From the NCBI GenBank assembly GCA_019118525.1, contig DWYV01000067.1:52369-116368 (forward strand): a stretch of 64,000 nucleotides of DNA, given 5' to 3'. The notes under the pieces were generated by a model. That model saw only the letters and a program-made list of their open reading frames with translations, was not told the DNA's origin and searched no databases. A program made the translations under genes and the position numbers. The DNA comes from Candidatus Bariatricus faecipullorum. GTDB taxonomy: Bacteria > Bacillota > Clostridia > Lachnospirales > Lachnospiraceae. This document shows positions 61,992 to 64,000 of the stretch, piece after piece. Within the stretch, counting starts at the first letter, position 1. Every line of letters starts with the position of its first letter.

Positions 61992-62684
61992 TTACAGTCT
62001 GGGAAGCAGACTGCGGACAAGCCTTACGCTGTGCTGGATTGCCTGCTTTTCAAAGGTCGGGTAATCCATGGTGGCGCTGTTGTCGGCTTTATCCGAAATC
62101 GCCCGAATTATGACATACGAAATTCCGTTCAGCCAGGCCGCCTGGGCAATCGCCGCCCCCTCCATCTCCGCGCACATGGCATGGAAGGATTCGATAATCT
62201 CCTGCTTTTTGTCTGCTCCTGCGATAAACTGGTCTCCGCTGGCCACCCGGCCCGTAAACGTGCCAATCTCCGGATTTGCCTCCCGGTTTGCCTGGGCTGC
62301 TTTTTCCACCAGCTCTTTGTCCGCCGGAAATGCCAGTACATCCATCCCCGGAATCTGGCCTTTCTCATAGCCAAGAGGTTCCACATTCATATCATGCTGT
62401 ACCGCGTCGGTGGAAATCACCATATCGCCGATGTTCAGCCGCTCATCCAGCGCCCCTGCCACACCGGTGTTGATAAGTACGTCCACGTGAAATTCATCTG
62501 CCAGTATCTGGGCGCAGATTCCTGCATCCACCTTACCGATTCCGCTCTGTACCACTACGGCTTCTTTTCCGCAGAGAATCCCTTTGTGAAATGTCATCCG
62601 CGCTTTCTGTACAGTTTCCACCTGTTCCATATCCGCCTGAAGCTGGGCAACCTCCTGCTCCATGGCTCCTATAATTCCAATCAT
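61992..62684 (-). CDS. mtnN: 5'-methylthioadenosine/S-adenosylhomocysteine nucleosidase
   Basis: A 230-residue enzyme that hydrolyses MTA and SAH. It begins MIGIIGAMEQEVAQLQADME and contains GIGKVDAGICAQIL, INTGVAGALDERLNIGDMVI, the substrate motif CAEMEGAAIAQAAW and the catalytic Asp in IIRAISDKADNSA. It makes the precursor of autoinducer-2 when LuxS is present. Lies alone. Confidence 0.95.
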   Translation of the reverse strand: MIGIIGAMEQEVAQLQADMEQVETVQKARMTFHKGILCGKEAVVVQSGIGKVDAGICAQILADEFHVDVLINTGVAGALDERLNIGDMVISTDAVQHDMNVEPLGYEKGQIPGMDVLAFPADKELVEKAAQANREANPEIGTFTGRVASGDQFIAGADKKQEIIESFHAMCAEMEGAAIAQAAWLNGISYVIIRAISDKADNSATMDYPTFEKQAIQHSVRLVRSLLPRL

Positions 62685-62876
62685 TTTTTCATCTCCTGTC
62701 TGTCCGTTTTGCGTTTACAGAAGTATTATAGCATTTTTGCAGGGAATCTCAACGGCTACTTTTTCTGGTGTTTTTCCGGGGTTTCTCTGGTATTTCTTTC
62801 GGAGCTTTGTTATAATTGCCCTTGGAAACAAAAACTTTACTTTTCATATTTTATCTTTACATCAGGAGGAATCATT

Positions 62877-63125
62877 ATGGAATATACACCCCATGGAGTC
62901 TGTTCCCAGCATATTCATGTGGAAGTAGACGATAACGGAACCATTCACAATGTACAGTTCACCGGAGGCTGCTCTGGCAATACCCAGGGCGTTGCACGCC
63001 TTGTGGAAGGTATGAATATTCAGGAGGCCATCTCCCGTATGGAGGGAATCCGCTGTGGATTCAAGACCACTTCCTGCCCGGACCAGCTCGCCCAGGCATT
63101 AAAACAGATTCAGGCACAGAGATAG
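62877..63125 (+). CDS. TSCPD domain protein (TIGR03905 type)
   Basis: An 82-residue protein with AGGAGGA upstream of the ATG: YTPHGVCSQHIHVEVDDNGT, FTGGCSGNTQGVARLVEG and CGFKTTSCPDQLAQAL. The Thr-Ser-Cys-Pro-Asp motif lies near residue 64. The domain also occurs at the C-terminus of some class II ribonucleotide reductases; small free forms may bind metal through their Cys (inference). A TATAAT lies at 62811-62816, about 60 nt upstream. Confidence 0.9.
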   Translation: MEYTPHGVCSQHIHVEVDDNGTIHNVQFTGGCSGNTQGVARLVEGMNIQEAISRMEGIRCGFKTTSCPDQLAQALKQIQAQR

Positions 63126-63136
63126 GAAAGAAAGTT

Positions 63137-63167
63137 ATCAGGCCGGCGTTACAAGCGCCGGCCTGAT
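63137..63167 (+). terminator. Hairpin after the TSCPD gene
   Basis: ATCAGGCCGGCG and CGCCGGCCTGAT form a perfect 12-bp stem with a 7-nt loop, 12 nt after the stop codon. There is only a weak T-rich tail, so termination is likely but not certain. Confidence 0.7.
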
Positions 63168-63204
63168 GGTTATCATAGACTGTTTTGAAAAGATTTTCTC
63201 TGTC

Positions 63205-63410
63205 TCACAGGAATAGTTCCGGTTCATTGTCAATCAAATCATGCACCAGATATTTATAGTCCATGTTCTCTATTCCATAGGAGCCCTGCTCAATCTGCTT
63301 TGCCAGCCTGCTACGGTAATAATTTCTATATTCTTCTCTTTTGCCAGATATTCAATTATAGATTCTTCCAGGTTCTGTTTATATATATAATCAATTTCTT
63401 TTCTATTCAT
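63205..63410 (-). pseudogene. Small DUF3990/DUF3791-cassette protein, frameshifted
   Basis: The frame from the ATG 63410 gives MNRKEIDYIYKQNLEESIIE then YLAKEKNIEI. A shift near 63320-63326 is needed to continue into NYYRSRLAKQIEQGSYGIEN then MDYKYLVHDLIDNEPELFL with its stop at 63205. The C-terminal part matches the small third protein of DUF3791/DUF3990 cassettes. Either a real frameshift or a sequencing error near the contig end. Confidence 0.65.
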
Positions 63411-63627
63411 CAGCTCTACCCACCTGATACCATTTCTGATATGTCAATTTCTTTTCTAAAACGTCCTGATTTACAATACAAATCTGGTCATTCATTTTGT
63501 AATACCGAAGTTCATTTAAGGCTTTCTGTTTATTCCAGATACCACGAACATACATATCTACCGTTTTAAAAACATCGTCATTTGCCACTCCGCCGATTAT
63601 AATATCATATTTCTGATTGTGTCTCAT
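63403..63627 (-). pseudogene. DUF3990 protein, N-terminally truncated
   Basis: The 74-residue frame contains YDIIIGGVANDDVFKTVDMY then VRGIWNKQKALNELRYYKMN, and DQICIVNQDVLEKK, the C-terminal half of DUF3990 proteins. Intact members are about twice as long and contain an N-terminal part that is missing. It overlaps the next small gene by 8 bp. Confidence 0.7.
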
Positions 63628-63724
63628 TTAAAATATGATAAACTTCCGCAGGTTTTCGTCCCCACTTTTCTGCCAGATTATAAATAACAAAAATACTGAA
63701 CTGCAATTCTTTTTTTGTACACAT
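63605..63724 (-). pseudogene. DUF3791 protein, truncated
   Basis: From the ATG 63724 with AAGGAG upstream the frame gives MCTKKELQFSIFVIYNLAEK then WGRKPAEVYHILNET, the first half of a DUF3791 protein, before a premature stop where the sequence passes into the DUF3990 remnant. The join implies a deletion that removed the end of DUF3791 and the start of DUF3990. Confidence 0.65.
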
Positions 63725-63981
63725 AACCCTATACCACTCCTTGCCTGCCTTTATTTTACCAGGTCGCTGGCGCGACGACGGATTTCTGGTATGTGTATTC
63801 GCCTTTTTAAAATAGCAATTTTAAGTTTTCTGTTGTATTGTTAAATTACCACACGAAGCAAACTTCTAAAACGCTAACTACTATAATTAATTTATCATGG
63901 ATTTTAGGACTCAACAACTGCATATCCGGCTTTCCATCATCAGACACACAACAAGTTCTGTATCTTTTTGTACTCTAATTA
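63725..63981. other. AT-rich contig end without a recognisable gene
   Basis: Much lower GC than the rest of the window, with no supported coding frame. It includes a short GC-rich GTCGCTGGCGCGACGAC palindrome (63762-63778). Confidence 0.5.
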
Positions 63982-64000
63982 CTGTCTCTTATACACATCT
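63982..64000 (+). other. Residual Tn5/Nextera mosaic-end adapter
   Basis: The last 19 bases, CTGTCTCTTATACACATCT, are exactly the Tn5 mosaic-end sequence used by Nextera library kits. It is not genomic sequence and marks an untrimmed contig end. Confidence 0.97.

Noticed and set aside
1..64000. CRISPR arrays, tRNA or rRNA genes, prophage, intact insertion sequences
   Set aside because: No regularly spaced repeats, cloverleaf sequences, phage structural genes or transposase frames were found on either strand.

Overview
The window looks like the chromosome of an anaerobic, gut-type Clostridia, most likely a Lachnospiraceae (Blautia-like), seen as one end of a draft contig. The reasons are a GC content near 50% with strong AGGAGG ribosome sites, spmA/spmB sporulation genes, a phosphoketolase, a RicT-holB housekeeping cluster, many short palindromic intergenic elements, and no outer-membrane genes. 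The last 19 bases (63982-64000) are the Tn5/Nextera mosaic-end adapter, so the right edge is a sequencing artefact. No rRNA, tRNA, CRISPR array, prophage or intact insertion sequence was seen.

Layout. 1-4.8 kb: a BceB-like ABC transporter with an AgrC/LytTR-type two-component pair. 4.9-9.1 kb: xanthine phosphoribosyltransferase, a DUF4129/DUF58/MoxR module, and an aldo/keto reductase-ferredoxin behind a MerR-type promoter. 9.2-16.5 kb: C39-like peptidase, phosphopantetheinyl transferase, asparagine synthetase, AEC carrier, phosphoketolase. 16.6-33.8 kb: the main accessory locus. It is a co-oriented run of about 16 kb read leftward from a good promoter at 33.79 kb: an FHA-containing EssC-type ATPase, a YukD-like protein, five WXG100-like proteins, a larger WXG-like candidate substrate, two DUF4176 proteins, a PP2C phosphatase and three tandem Ser/Thr kinases, followed by a DnaJ-type co-chaperone gene with its own promoter and terminator-containing leader. 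EsaA, EssA and EssB are not recognised, while kinases and phosphatase sit where accessory parts would be expected. The third kinase carries a stretch that aligns with the DnaJ substrate-binding domain.

33.8-47.6 kb: LysR, free-Met sulfoxide reductase, NiaR, a DUF885 lipoprotein, a PfoR-like carrier, a polysaccharide deacetylase, spmB and spmA separated by a RhuM fragment, AI-2E-family exporter, and a P-type ATPase behind a yybP-ykoY (Mn2+) riboswitch; then decayed YfcC and M20 amidohydrolase genes. 47.8-54.7 kb: MsmX-type ATPase, and the rsmI-trmN6-ricT-holB-guanylate kinase-like-decarboxylase cluster. 54.8-62.7 kb: a MATE exporter behind an attenuator with a possible leader peptide, a GldA/GldF/GldG-like ABC system, and MTA/SAH nucleosidase. 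62.8-64 kb: a TSCPD protein and remnants of a DUF3791/DUF3990 cassette.

Two dispersed intergenic repeat families were found: an 83-nt element (38986 and 60799) with a compensatory base-pair change, and a palindromic element of about 48 nt (12920 and 47821). Every copy lies just beyond the 3' end of a gene.
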